64,000 nucleotides of DNA from Marinicella marina (lineage in GTDB: Bacteria > Pseudomonadota > Gammaproteobacteria > Xanthomonadales > Marinicellaceae): assembly GCF_030065545.1 (NCBI RefSeq), contig NZ_JASJNC010000003.1, positions 248,001-312,000 of the forward strand, in the 5' to 3' direction. This document shows, piece by piece, positions 43,931-53,943 of this stretch. Position numbers and translations under genes: made by a program. Every line of letters begins with the position of its first letter. Positions within the stretch are counted from its first letter, which is position 1. Under the pieces are notes generated by a model, which saw nothing but the letters and a program-made list of their open reading frames with translations, was not told the origin of the DNA and searched no databases.

Positions 43931-46624
43931 TTAGTCTAAAGTCCTTTGGACCTCAGTGCGCTCATAACATTCAATTTGATCACCCGGTTGAACGTCTTTG
44001 TATTGTTTTACACCAATACCGCATTCTGTACCTGATTTGACCTCTTTGACATCGTCTTTGTGGCGACGCAATGATTCCAGTTCACCTTCGAATATAACCA
44101 CGTTGTCACGCAATACGCGGATTGGGTTGTCTCGACGCACCACACCTTCTGACACCAAACAACCAGCGATGGTACCAAATTTAGATGATCGGAAGACGTC
44201 GCGCACATCAGCAATACCAATGATTTCTTCTTTGATCTCAGTACCCAAAATACCAGTTACTGACTGCTTCACTTGGTCGATGGCTTCATAAATGATGCTG
44301 AAATAATGTAAGTCCAGATCACTTTCTTTGATGAATTCTCGTGCTGCTTTATCAGCTCGGACGTTAAAACCAATGATGATGGCACTGGATGCTGCTGCCA
44401 ACTGTGCATCGGCGTTGGTGATACCACCTACACCTGATGAGATGACTTTCACATCAACATCATCATTTGAAATACTCTCCAATGATTCACGCAAAGCTTC
44501 AACTGAACCTTGCACATCGGCCTTAACCAATAGATTCACGTTGAGTTTTTCTTCTTTACCCATTTGTGACATGAGGTTTTCAAGTTTGGCGGCTTGTTGG
44601 CGTTTCAAGCGAGTTTCACGCTCTTGTTCGCGGTGTTCTTGGGCTGCTTCACGGGCATGTTTCTTGTTCTTAACCACCAAGAATTCATCACCAGCAATCG
44701 GCACACCTGACAAACCCAACACCACAGCAGGGATTGATGGGCCGGCTGATTTGATTTCTTTGCCATTCTCATCAATTAAACTTCTGATGCGGCCAAATTG
44801 TTCACCGCAGAGAATCATGTCGCCTTTTTTCAAAGTACCGTTTTTAACCAAAACAGTGGCTACCGGGCCGCGGCCTTTATCCAATGATGACTCAACCACG
44901 ATACCTGAAGCTGTTGAATCCGACACGGCTTTCAATTCCATCACTTCGGCTTGCAATGAAATCGCATCTAACAATTCGTCGATGCCTTGACCTGTGTGTG
45001 CTGAGACTTCGATGAACTGCACATCGCCGCCCCAATCCTCAGGAACCACTTCATGCGATGCCAGATCTTGTTTGACTTTATCTACATTGGCTTCAGGTAA
45101 GTCTATTTTATTGACCGCAACAATCACTGGTACACCGGCTGCTTTGGCGTGCTGAATACCTTCTTCGGTTTGTGGCATCACACCGTCATTGGCAGCAACC
45201 ACCAAAATAACGATGTCAGTGACTTGTGCACCACGCGCTCGCATGGCGGTAAACGCTGCGTGACCTGGGGTATCAATGAATGAAATAACACCTTTATCTG
45301 TGGTCACATGGTATGCACCAATGTGCTGGGTGATTCCACCCGCTTCTTTGTCTGTTACTTTGGTGTTTCTGATGTAATCCAATAATGAGGTTTTACCGTG
45401 GTCTACATGACCCATAACAGTCACCACTGGTGGTCTGATTTCAGCATTTTCCTCATCAATTTCTTTTTCTGATTCTTCTTTCAGAATTTCGGCCTTACTT
45501 TGAACCACCGCTTCTTCAGCCACATGGCCCAACTCTTCAACCACTAATATGGCTGTGTCTTGATCCAATGGCTGATTGATGGTGACCATCATACCCATTT
45601 TCATCAAAACTTTGATGATGTCAGATGCTTTGATAGAAAGTTCTTTGGCTAAGTCTGAAACCGTGATATTTTCTGGAATGGCAACAGTCTTAACCACCGG
45701 AGCTGCTGGTTTTTGGAAACCATGATCACCGCTGACATTAGATGCTGGACGCACGGCTTTGCGTTCTTGACGACCGTATGATTTACCACCCTGAACATGC
45801 AACTGTTTGCGCCCGTAACGGGTGTTGTTGCGGTTGTCTTGTTTGCCTTTTGGTCCGGCATTGTTGGCTGCAGCACCCGCTTGTTCTTTTTTCTTGCGAT
45901 TGGCACGATCGGTGATGGCCTTCTGAACTTGTTGGTTAACCAGTTCATCGTGACGTTTTTTCCTTTCAGCTTCCTCGTCAACTGGCTCTTTAACCTCTTC
46001 TGGCTCACTGACCTCAGCTTCAGTCTCTTCAGCCTTTGTGGTTTTAGCCACTTCAGCTTCAAATTTACTTTGCGCTTCATCATCCTTGCGCATTTCTTCT
46101 TGTTCTTTCTCTAATGCCAAGCGTTCTTTTTCAGCTTGGGCTTTGGCTTCTGCATCGATTCGCTCTTGCTCAGCCTTTTCAGCTGCCAAACGCGCTTCTT
46201 CAGCCGCTTGCTTGGCCTTGTCTTCAGCTGCTAATTGTTCTTTGCGCTCAGCCAGAGCCGCTTGTGCGTCTCGCCGCTCTTTTTCAATCTCTTCCATTTC
46301 AGACTGACTGGGACCGGTGCTCAGCTTTTTCTTTTTAACTTCAATGTTAATGCTTTTGGTCTTAGATACACCACTACCACCACTGGCAACGCGTAAAACT
46401 TCTTTTGATTTTCTTTTCAAAACAACTTTTTTACGTGGCGACAAACTCTTCTTCTCTTTACCGTGCGAACCACGCAGAAACTCCAGCAATTTGACCTTTG
46501 ACTCATTGCTGATGGTGTCGTCTTCAGACTTCGCTGGTATGCCGGCGCTGGCCAATTGTTCCATCAGTTTATCTGCGGAAATACCGAGCACACTTGCTAA
46601 TTGTTTTACTGTTACATCAGACAT
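43931..46624 (-). CDS. infB: Translation initiation factor IF-2
   Basis: GTPase that brings formylmethionyl-tRNA to the 30S subunit. The 897 residues (E. coli 890) begin with an IF2-N domain ([19 protein letters not shown]), a long charged Ala/Glu/Lys-rich linker (about 90-290), a second IF2-N segment, then the G domain with [20 protein letters not shown] and NKIDLP, followed by the EF-Tu-like domain 2, IF-2 core and C-terminal fMet-tRNA-binding domain. Internal starts producing shorter forms, known in E. coli, cannot be judged here. It follows nusA by 19 bases. Confidence 0.98.
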   Translation of the reverse strand: MSDVTVKQLASVLGISADKLMEQLASAGIPAKSEDDTISNESKVKLLEFLRGSHGKEKKSLSPRKKVVLKRKSKEVLRVASGGSGVSKTKSINIEVKKKKLSTGPSQSEMEEIEKERRDAQAALAERKEQLAAEDKAKQAAEEARLAAEKAEQERIDAEAKAQAEKERLALEKEQEEMRKDDEAQSKFEAEVAKTTKAEETEAEVSEPEEVKEPVDEEAERKKRHDELVNQQVQKAITDRANRKKKEQAGAAANNAGPKGKQDNRNNTRYGRKQLHVQGGKSYGRQERKAVRPASNVSGDHGFQKPAAPVVKTVAIPENITVSDLAKELSIKASDIIKVLMKMGMMVTINQPLDQDTAILVVEELGHVAEEAVVQSKAEILKEESEKEIDEENAEIRPPVVTVMGHVDHGKTSLLDYIRNTKVTDKEAGGITQHIGAYHVTTDKGVISFIDTPGHAAFTAMRARGAQVTDIVILVVAANDGVMPQTEEGIQHAKAAGVPVIVAVNKIDLPEANVDKVKQDLASHEVVPEDWGGDVQFIEVSAHTGQGIDELLDAISLQAEVMELKAVSDSTASGIVVESSLDKGRGPVATVLVKNGTLKKGDMILCGEQFGRIRSLIDENGKEIKSAGPSIPAVVLGLSGVPIAGDEFLVVKNKKHAREAAQEHREQERETRLKRQQAAKLENLMSQMGKEEKLNVNLLVKADVQGSVEALRESLESISNDDVDVKVISSGVGGITNADAQLAAASSAIIIGFNVRADKAAREFIKESDLDLHYFSIIYEAIDQVKQSVTGILGTEIKEEIIGIADVRDVFRSSKFGTIAGCLVSEGVVRRDNPIRVLRDNVVIFEGELESLRRHKDDVKEVKSGTECGIGVKQYKDVQPGDQIECYERTEVQRTLD

Positions 46625-46643
46625 ATTTGCCTCCTGTTGTTTA

Positions 46644-48125
46644 TTACTCGAACCAATGTTTTCTGGCTTCCATGATTAAATCTGAAGCCTCTGACTCTTC
46701 CATGTCAACCAACTCTAATAATTCATCGGTGGCCAAATCGGCCAAATCATCTCTGGTTCTGATGCCTTTATCTGCCAAGATATAGGCCAATTTATCATTC
46801 ATTAAATCTAAGCCTAACATGTCATCTGCAGGCTTCTTATCTTCTAATTTTTCTTCTTTGGCAATCATCTGGGTTAACAGGGCATCACGCGCTCTGCCAC
46901 GTAGCTCTTCTACCAAGTCTTCATCAAAACCATCGATGTTCAACAGTTCAGATTCATCCACATACGCAATCTCTTCGATCGATGAAAAGCCTTCTTGTAC
47001 CAACATGATGGCCATGTCTTCATCAACATCCAGCTTCTCTTCGTACTCCTTTACGAACTCCATCGCTTCAGCCTCGTTTTTCTCTTCAGCTTGAGCTGTG
47101 GTCAGTACATTGATTTCCCAGCCGGTTAATTCACTGGCCAGGCGGACGTTCTGTCCACCACGACCAATGGCCTGAGACAGTTGTGCTTCATTCACTGCCA
47201 CATCGATGGTGTTTTTCTCTTCATCAACCACAATGGATTCAATTTCAGCCGGTGACATGGCATTGATCATAAATTGTGCGGTATTTTCATCCCATAAAAT
47301 AATGTCGATGCGTTCACCACCTAATTCATTGGCCACTGACATCACACGTGAGCCACGCATGCCGACACAGGCACCAATTGGATCCAGTTTTCTGTCATGC
47401 GAGAAAACTGCAATCTTGGCACGGTGACCAGGATCACGTGCTGCACCTTTGATCTCTAGGAAACCTTGCGAAATTTCTGGCACTTCAACTTTGAATAGCT
47501 CAATCATAAATTCTGGGCTTTTTCGCGATAAAGTTAAAATCGGGCCACGGTTCAAACGGTTGACCTCAATCAATAATCCTTTCAGACGATCACCACGTTT
47601 GACTTTTTCTCTCGGTATGCCGTGCTCACGAGGCACAATGGCTTCAATCCCACTGCCGACATCAATGAAAACATGTCCACGTTCAACCCTTTTAACGATA
47701 CCTGAAAGCACTTCACCAATGCGGTCTTCAAACATTTCGACCACTTGTTCACGTTCTGCTTCACGGACTTTTTGCAAAATAACCTGTTTGGCAGTCTGAG
47801 CAGCAATTCGACCAAACTCAACTGACTCCATTTCTTCCTCGATCACATCACCGATTTCCAAATCAGGATCTTCTTTTTTGGCTTGTTCAAGCGTTAATTC
47901 GCGATCCTCTGATTCAAACTCCTCATCTTCAACCACCGTCCAACGTCGAAAACTGTCATAGGTGCCTGTGGTACGATCAATATCGACCCTGACATCCATA
48001 TCTTTCATGTGTTTTTTGCGAGTGGCAGATGCCAAAGCCAATTCAATGGCCTCAAAAATCACATCACGACTGACGCCTTTTTCATTCGAAAGGGCCTCTG
48101 CAACATAAAGAATTTCTCTACTCAT
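46644..48125 (-). CDS. nusA: Transcription termination/antitermination factor NusA
   Basis: RNA polymerase-binding factor for pausing, termination and antitermination. The 493 residues (E. coli 495) show the N-terminal polymerase-binding domain, an S1 domain (about 135-200), two KH domains ([11 protein letters not shown] at about 253-263 and [20 protein letters not shown] at about 320-339), and two acidic C-terminal repeats, the second ending EEADLIMEAR-like sequence at the terminus. The ATG overlaps the rimP stop by 4 bases. The C-terminal repeats mark the gammaproteobacterial form. Confidence 0.98.
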   Translation of the reverse strand: MSREILYVAEALSNEKGVSRDVIFEAIELALASATRKKHMKDMDVRVDIDRTTGTYDSFRRWTVVEDEEFESEDRELTLEQAKKEDPDLEIGDVIEEEMESVEFGRIAAQTAKQVILQKVREAEREQVVEMFEDRIGEVLSGIVKRVERGHVFIDVGSGIEAIVPREHGIPREKVKRGDRLKGLLIEVNRLNRGPILTLSRKSPEFMIELFKVEVPEISQGFLEIKGAARDPGHRAKIAVFSHDRKLDPIGACVGMRGSRVMSVANELGGERIDIILWDENTAQFMINAMSPAEIESIVVDEEKNTIDVAVNEAQLSQAIGRGGQNVRLASELTGWEINVLTTAQAEEKNEAEAMEFVKEYEEKLDVDEDMAIMLVQEGFSSIEEIAYVDESELLNIDGFDEDLVEELRGRARDALLTQMIAKEEKLEDKKPADDMLGLDLMNDKLAYILADKGIRTRDDLADLATDELLELVDMEESEASDLIMEARKHWFE

Positions 48126-48601
48126 TTTTTCACTCCACCAAACTTGGCATTATTCACTTGGGGTTTCAACCTTGCTTTCATCACGTTGGTCATTTCAAAG
48201 CCATATTCTGTGACTTCATTGGCGACCACAATCATTTCATCACTGACGGATTTTATGGTGCCCTTGATATTACGAGCACCATCTACTGGCTGAGCCAGTT
48301 TCACTTGTACATGTTCACCGACATAATCAGCAAATTGTTCGGAACTGAACAATACCCGATCCATACCTGGAGATGAAACTTCAAGCACATAAGCGCTTTT
48401 TATCGGGTCTTCAACTTCGAGTAATCCTGAGATTTCATGGCTACAGCGCGCGCAGTCATCCACACCAACGCCATTTTCATGGTCAATGTAAACCCGCAGG
48501 ATGGCGTTGTTTTTTTGCGGTAAATATTCAACACCCCACAAAACAAAACCTAAATCTTCAATCACTGGTTGAATCAGTTGTGTTAACAGCTTTTCTTTCA
48601 T
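48122..48601 (-). CDS. rimP: Ribosome maturation factor RimP
   Basis: Assembly factor that helps early maturation of the 30S subunit. The 159 residues match the family (E. coli 150). Seen are GFVLWGVEYLPQKNNAILRVYIDHENGVGVDDC and VEDPIKSAYVLEVSSPGMDRVL segments in the N-terminal domain, and the LAQPVDGARNIKGTI strand in the C-terminal SH3-like domain. It begins the protein-coding part of the nus operon, 93 bases after the initiator tRNA terminator, and overlaps nusA by 4 bases. Confidence 0.96.
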   Translation of the reverse strand: MKEKLLTQLIQPVIEDLGFVLWGVEYLPQKNNAILRVYIDHENGVGVDDCARCSHEISGLLEVEDPIKSAYVLEVSSPGMDRVLFSSEQFADYVGEHVQVKLAQPVDGARNIKGTIKSVSDEMIVVANEVTEYGFEMTNVMKARLKPQVNNAKFGGVKK

Positions 48602-48693
48602 CTATAAAAAATAAAATTCAGTTCGTAGCTGCTGAGATGAGTTAATTTTGGGCAAGGGAATTTGTCGCCTCACCAATCAATAAATTTCAGCAA

Positions 48694-48717
48694 CAAAAAA
48701 GGCTCCACTAGGAGCCT
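48694..48717 (-). terminator. Intrinsic terminator between the initiator tRNA and rimP
   Basis: On the minus strand a perfect 7-bp stem AGGCTCC/GGAGCCT with a 4-base loop is followed by a run of T. It lies 20 bases after the tRNA. Read-through into rimP is known for the E. coli metY operon and may occur here. Confidence 0.85.
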
Positions 48718-48736
48718 GACAATACGTTCAATCAAT

Positions 48737-48813
<77 letters not shown>

Positions 48814-48828
48814 TCATCAAGAGGGGCT

Positions 48829-48856
48829 ATTCTACTATAATATTTCTATTTTGCAA
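48829..48856 (-). promoter_or_regulatory. Promoter of the initiator tRNA and nus operon
   Basis: On the minus strand TTGCAA and TAGAAT are 16 bases apart, followed by a GC-rich discriminator (AGCCCC) typical of stable RNA promoters under stringent control. The start would be about 9 bases before the mature tRNA. Confidence 0.6.
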
Positions 48857-49067
48857 CCTTTTATAACGCTTGCTTTGTTTCTTTTTGATCAAGCACTTGA
48901 GCACAGAACATAATAACAAATAACTGTCTTTTGTATCTGGGTAAAAACCCACAACATCTATTATTTATCTGGCCATAACAGCCAACCAACGCCTGCCTCA
49001 AAGCAATAGTTTTACAGAACAATTTTTGATTGTCGTGATTTCATTTCATCTCTTTTATTCATTGCAT
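48857..49067. other. Gene-free stretch between the tRNA promoter and the receptor terminator
   Basis: Part of the roughly 310-base gap between the tRNA gene and the TonB-dependent receptor. Apart from the tRNA promoter at one end and the receptor terminator at the other I see no open frame, RNA structure or repeat of note. An upstream activating region for the tRNA promoter (fis sites are common there) would fall here, but no clear site was recognised. Confidence 0.5.
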
Positions 49068-49099
49068 AAAAAAAGGGTGACTGAAAAGCCACCCTTTAA
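49068..49099 (-). terminator. Intrinsic terminator of the TonB-dependent receptor gene
   Basis: On the minus strand an 8-bp stem AAAGGGTG/CACCCTTT is followed by a T run, 24 bases after the receptor stop codon. Confidence 0.88.
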
Positions 49100-49122
49100 A
49101 AGACTGATGTCTTTAGCTGGTA

Positions 49123-52100
49123 TTACCAATCCAAACGGAAACCAACTTGAGCACGCCATTGTGAAGCTGTGCGGTTGGTACTGAAACGGGTTGGGCCGTT
49201 CCAATCTAGTTCATAGATACCATCTTCTATAGAGTTCAATCGATAAACATCATTACCATCGAAGCCAGCAGTAATGATTTGACCCCAATCGCTGTCTATC
49301 ATGTTACCCAAGTTCTTGATGTTGAAAAACAAGGTTGCTCTGACTGGGCCCCAAGCTGGAAGCTCTTGTGAGACGTTCAAATCAACGGTATTGATGCGCG
49401 GCGCTTTGAAAGCATTACGTGGAGCCACTCGGCCACGATACTGCGCCAAACCTGAAGTACGCAAGAAAGTCTCAAACTCAGCTGCTTCGCTTGGATCAGA
49501 CAACACATATTCACCAGGTAATGGCACATAAACCAAATCATTATCACGGATGCCATCGCCATTCACGTCATTACTGTAAGTGTGTGAGAACGGTTCGCCA
49601 TCTTGCGAAATCCAAACCAAACCAATGTTTGTGTAATTATCACCGAAGAACATATTTTGGTATGTGGTGGTGAACACAAATGCATTCTCAACTTCATAAG
49701 CTGACGTGGCAGCCAATGCTTGGTTGGGGTTGAAGGCAGGTGTGTTGTTCCAATTTGAAATGGCACGTGAAGATGTACCCGCTGATGTTTCAGTTGCATC
49801 AGTAAAAGTGTATGAAGCTTTGGCATACCAATGTTCAGTTTGTGGTAACTCTAAGCTCACAGTAGCACGCTTGGTTTCACCTTTAGATGTATTGGTTAAG
49901 TAAATCACATCATTAAAATCTGGGTTGGCATTGCCACGACGACCTGAAAGATTCTCAATATCGCTCCAATAAGCCAAACGACCATCAGGCAAAGTACCTG
50001 TCGGGTCACCCAAGTTCAAGTGTTGGTAATCAATTGCATCTTGCGCTTTGATGTATTCCAGCTCAACCGAACCAACTAAACCAAACCACGGTAATTCTGC
50101 ATCAACAGCCAAGTTTGATTTCAATACCGTAGGAATCTTGAAATCTGGATCTAACACATCCACGTTCTGTCTAGATGAACCATCTAAAATAGGTTGGTTA
50201 TTAGGGTCCAATGTGAAAATCACGCCATCTTGATCAACGCCATTTGAACTGTAGAAGGTTAAATCACCACCGGTGTTGGTGAATGAGTTTGACAACCAAA
50301 CGTTAGGCGTGCCACCAGTGAAGACACCAACACCACCACGTAATTGCATGTAGCGCTCATCAGACATGTCATAGTTGAAACCTATACGAGGTTGGAATGT
50401 GCCTTCGTCAACTACATTGTTGTTGGCAAAACCATAGAAGTCAAAGAAGTCTTGGTTAAATCTTGGCTTATCACCTGCATTAGGCTTATCCCATCTGAGG
50501 CCATATTGAACCGTCAAACGGTCGTTAACTGCCCAGTTATCTTGAATGAACAGGCCCAAGTTTTCCCATGACCAATTGGCTTCAGGCCTAGGTTCGTTGG
50601 TACCACGATTGTATTCATAGCGCGAGTGAATGCCATTGGCAAAGTCATCAATACTAGCAAATTCGTAGTAACCCAACGCTTGTGAGATGAATAAGTTGCG
50701 AATATCTTGTTCACGCCAATCCACACCAAAAGTCAGGTTGTGGTCGCCCATGAAGTAGTTACCTTCTAAGTAAATATTGTCAGTCACAACATTCAACTCG
50801 TTGGCGTGTCTGAATTCTTCTGTGCCGAAGAACACTGAATCACCATCACCCACTTCAACTTCTACGTGTGGCAAAATTGAATTCAGCTGTGGAACTTTAT
50901 CAAACTCAGAGTTAGAAACACGCAATTCAGTCGAGAAATTAGCTGTCCAATCACTGTATAAGTTCAAATTATATGATTTGTTTTCAAAAGAGTTGGTGTA
51001 CCAATGTGAACTCAATGAAATCTCACCGCCACCATTATTTGCAAATGTAGGTTGTGCATCTTCGTTGTTTTGGTATTTGAAAGAGGCACGGTGGAATTCG
51101 TTGATGTTCCAATCTAATTTAACCACAATTGACTCTTCTTCAGTTACCAAATCAGTTGGTGCATTCAAGTTACCAACATCCACACCATAGGTGTTGGCGG
51201 CAATTGCAGCCACTTGTTGAGCCAGTGCAACATCAACTGATGAAGTATTGGCTAAGCGCGTTTGTTCTTCATTTTCATAAGCTAAGAAAAAGAACAACTT
51301 GTCTTTAATGATTGGGCCACCTGCACTGATTGAATATACTTCACGTGTGAAATCACTGTCATCACGTTGTAAGTCTTCACTTGAATAGTACATCGCCGCA
51401 CGACCAGAAAATTCATTGGTACCTGATTTGGTTATCGCGTTAATGTTGGCGCCAGTGAAGTTTGACAGTGTCACGTCATAAGGAGACAGCTGTACGTTTA
51501 ATTCTTCGATGGTATCCAAAGAGAAAGGCTGTGACAAACCAGGTGAACCACCTGCTTCTAAACCAAATGGATCACCAATACCAACACCATCAATAGAGAT
51601 GTTGTTGAAGCGGTTGTTCACACCAGAAACAGATATACCATTACCAAAACTTCTCAGGTTGACACGTGAATCCAAACGGACGAAATCTTGAATGTCGCGA
51701 TCAACTGTTGGTAAGTTGGTGATTTGCTCTTGTGAAACACTGGTGCCAGCGCCCATGTTATCAGGATTGAAGGTCAACGACTGTGCAGCCACACCCACTG
51801 CAGTCACTGTGTCTAAACTGATGGCATCAGCAACCAACACAGCATCAATGGCGCGGTCTTCACCCAGTTTGATGAAAATATTACCTTCTTCAGCATCTGA
51901 ATAACCGCTGTTTCTGACTTCAATGTTGTAAGGTCCGCCCGTTCTCAAACCACGCGCTGAGTAACGACCTTCATCATTGGTGGTCAATGTTTTCACTTGG
52001 CCAGTTGGCTCATGTGTCACGATCACAGTCGCACCAGAAATCGCATTACCATCAGAATCAACAATCGTACCGTTGATAGATGATGACGTTTCCTGAGCCA

Positions 52101-52173
52101 ATGCAACACCCAATGGCAATACCGCGATCATTAAAATCGCAATTACCCATTTCACTTGCTTCATATTTCTCAT
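49123..52173 (-). CDS. Oar-like TonB-dependent outer-membrane receptor
   Basis: Large outer-membrane beta-barrel of 1016 residues with a signal peptide (about 1-27), an N-terminal carboxypeptidase-regulatory-like Ig domain (about 30-115; INGTIVDSDGNAISGATVIVTH and RGLRTGGPYNIEV), a plug domain (about 125-240) and a long barrel ending RAQVGFRLDW. This architecture is that of Oar-type receptors, which import large substrates such as peptides or export protease cargo in some bacteria. The ATG at 52173 is chosen because the signal peptide starts there; an open frame further upstream has no signal. No TonB/ExbBD is nearby. The substrate is unknown. Confidence 0.9.
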   Translation of the reverse strand: MRNMKQVKWVIAILMIAVLPLGVALAQETSSSINGTIVDSDGNAISGATVIVTHEPTGQVKTLTTNDEGRYSARGLRTGGPYNIEVRNSGYSDAEEGNIFIKLGEDRAIDAVLVADAISLDTVTAVGVAAQSLTFNPDNMGAGTSVSQEQITNLPTVDRDIQDFVRLDSRVNLRSFGNGISVSGVNNRFNNISIDGVGIGDPFGLEAGGSPGLSQPFSLDTIEELNVQLSPYDVTLSNFTGANINAITKSGTNEFSGRAAMYYSSEDLQRDDSDFTREVYSISAGGPIIKDKLFFFLAYENEEQTRLANTSSVDVALAQQVAAIAANTYGVDVGNLNAPTDLVTEEESIVVKLDWNINEFHRASFKYQNNEDAQPTFANNGGGEISLSSHWYTNSFENKSYNLNLYSDWTANFSTELRVSNSEFDKVPQLNSILPHVEVEVGDGDSVFFGTEEFRHANELNVVTDNIYLEGNYFMGDHNLTFGVDWREQDIRNLFISQALGYYEFASIDDFANGIHSRYEYNRGTNEPRPEANWSWENLGLFIQDNWAVNDRLTVQYGLRWDKPNAGDKPRFNQDFFDFYGFANNNVVDEGTFQPRIGFNYDMSDERYMQLRGGVGVFTGGTPNVWLSNSFTNTGGDLTFYSSNGVDQDGVIFTLDPNNQPILDGSSRQNVDVLDPDFKIPTVLKSNLAVDAELPWFGLVGSVELEYIKAQDAIDYQHLNLGDPTGTLPDGRLAYWSDIENLSGRRGNANPDFNDVIYLTNTSKGETKRATVSLELPQTEHWYAKASYTFTDATETSAGTSSRAISNWNNTPAFNPNQALAATSAYEVENAFVFTTTYQNMFFGDNYTNIGLVWISQDGEPFSHTYSNDVNGDGIRDNDLVYVPLPGEYVLSDPSEAAEFETFLRTSGLAQYRGRVAPRNAFKAPRINTVDLNVSQELPAWGPVRATLFFNIKNLGNMIDSDWGQIITAGFDGNDVYRLNSIEDGIYELDWNGPTRFSTNRTASQWRAQVGFRLDW

Positions 52174-52586
52174 TGCTAAAAACCTATATAAAAATTTGTA
52201 ATGGCTTTGATACACGCAATCGAACAACCGAACTAAACGAACGTTTGAAAAAAATGGCGCTTTTAAAGCCTCTCTGAAAAAATCCTGTGCGTATTTTCTC
52301 ACATGTGGGCGTATGGTAAAAGGGTTTTGTGAAGATTCCGTTAAAAACCGTAACATTAACGCCAGGTTGATACAAAAAAATCACAAGGAATTGGCTGACT
52401 TTGTTTTTAATACTCAGTTTTGCACATGCAATCAGATACACAATGCGTTTCCATGCATTTTAATGCCCTTAAAATAAGTAACCCTATAATTATTGGTATT
52501 CTTTCTCACCTGTTTAATATGTATAATCTTATTCAAACAATCAGTGATTACCGAAATTCTTTCAATTAACTCAGTGAGATAAAAAA
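52174..52586. other. 413-base divergent intergenic region
   Basis: Separates the TonB-dependent receptor (minus) from the PhoD-type gene (plus) and must hold both promoters. On the plus side TTGGTA at 52493 and TAATAT at 52515 are 16 bases apart, and a TATAAT lies at 52522; either may serve the phosphoesterase. On the minus side AT-rich TATATA lies close to the receptor start. A frame open from 52356 into the receptor gene lacks a credible start. I see no RNA gene or long repeat, and no obvious Pho box could be confirmed. Confidence 0.5.
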
Positions 52587-53930
52587 ATGAGAACCACACT
52601 ACTTATAACCCTGATATTCATATCTCAAATCTCCACAGCAAAACAATTAACGGCTGGCCCGATGCTGGGTCATGTCGCCATCCGCGGCGCCAATATTTGG
52701 GCTCAATCACCTGAATCAGGTGAGCTGGCTATCACCTACTGGCAACAAGGCCAACCGAAACAAAAATCCTCATTCAGCGCCAAAGTCAACGAAGCACTTG
52801 GCAACATTCACACATTCAAATTGACCAACCTGGAACCCGGCACCACTTACAAATACAGTTTCGAGATCAACGGTAAAAAAATCAAACGCAAAGAACCTTT
52901 TGAATTCACCACCCAAGTGTTGTGGCAGTGGCGTTTTGACCCACCGGATTTTTCGGTCATGGCTGGCTCCTGTAACTTCATCAACGAAGCAGCCTATGAC
53001 CGACCTGGCAGGCCCTACGGCAGTGGCCATGAGGCGATGTTCAGCCAAATCGCCAGTGAAGATGCCGATGCGATGTTATGGATTGGTGATAATTGGTATT
53101 ACCGTGAGGTGGATTTTGATGCCGAACAAAACCTCTTACACCGCATCATGCGTGACAGAAGCCAGTCTTTTCTTCAGCCCATCTACCAAAAATTTGCCAA
53201 CTATGCGACTTGGGATGACCACGACTTTGGCCCTAACAATTCCGGTGCAGAATTTATATACAAGGAAAAAGCCCTAGAAATATTTAAAAACTACTGGGCC
53301 AATCCCAGTTATGGCATGCCAGAGCAAGAAGGCGTTTTCACCCGTGTCAGTTACAATGACATCGAATTTTTCATGTTGGATAACCGCTACAACAAGTCCC
53401 ACGAAAACGCACCAGATGGACCAGACAAGGTTTATTACGGTCAAGCCCAATTGAATTGGTTGAAGGACAGTTTACTCAGTTCTTATGCGCCCTTTAAAAT
53501 CATTGTCGGCGGTGGCCAGATGCTCAATGATCATCATGCCTACGAGGGTTGGGATAAATACCGCCATGAACGCGACCCTTTCATTGAGTGGTTGGATGAG
53601 GCTAAGATAACAGGTGTGATGTTTTTAAGTGGTGACAAACACCACAGCGAAATGCTCAGAGCAGACAGACCCGGCGCATACCCGCTTTACGAAATGACCT
53701 GTTCACCGCTGACAGCCGGCACCCATTCCAGCAAATCCGGTGGTGATTTTGACAACCCCAGGTTGGTTAAAGGCTCATTGGTTAATAAACACAACTACTG
53801 CAAATTCTCTTTCTCAGGCCCAAGAACTGACCGCAGTTTAAGAATCGAAGTCATAGGCAGCGAAGGACAACAGTATTGGACCAAACAAATTAAAAGCAGT
53901 GTGCTGAGTTATTCACAAGTGCCTGAATAA
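52587..53930 (+). CDS. PhoD-type alkaline phosphatase/phosphodiesterase
   Basis: Exported metallophosphoesterase of the PhoD family, 447 residues. A signal peptide (1-19, ending ISTA) precedes a fibronectin-like PhoD N-terminal domain (about 22-115), then the catalytic domain. Metal-site motifs are SVMAGSCNF, MLWIGDNWYYREV, TWDDHDFGPNNSG (about 211-223) and FLSGDKHHSEM (about 346-356). The family acts on phosphomono- and diesters outside the cytosol and uses Fe3+/Ca2+ in B. subtilis. It is followed by a PilS-like kinase 13 bases downstream. Confidence 0.9.
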   Translation: MRTTLLITLIFISQISTAKQLTAGPMLGHVAIRGANIWAQSPESGELAITYWQQGQPKQKSSFSAKVNEALGNIHTFKLTNLEPGTTYKYSFEINGKKIKRKEPFEFTTQVLWQWRFDPPDFSVMAGSCNFINEAAYDRPGRPYGSGHEAMFSQIASEDADAMLWIGDNWYYREVDFDAEQNLLHRIMRDRSQSFLQPIYQKFANYATWDDHDFGPNNSGAEFIYKEKALEIFKNYWANPSYGMPEQEGVFTRVSYNDIEFFMLDNRYNKSHENAPDGPDKVYYGQAQLNWLKDSLLSSYAPFKIIVGGGQMLNDHHAYEGWDKYRHERDPFIEWLDEAKITGVMFLSGDKHHSEMLRADRPGAYPLYEMTCSPLTAGTHSSKSGGDFDNPRLVKGSLVNKHNYCKFSFSGPRTDRSLRIEVIGSEGQQYWTKQIKSSVLSYSQVPE

Positions 53931-53943
53931 AAACCGATAAAAG

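Noticed and set aside
44328-44990. A 220-codon open frame on the plus strand inside infB
   Set aside because: It lies wholly opposite a strongly conserved gene, has an amino-acid make-up typical of antisense frames (rich in Ser, Thr, Asn) and no ribosome-binding site.
52174-52356. Upstream extension of the TonB-dependent receptor frame
   Set aside because: The extra 61 residues precede a perfect signal peptide, so translation must start at or near 52173.
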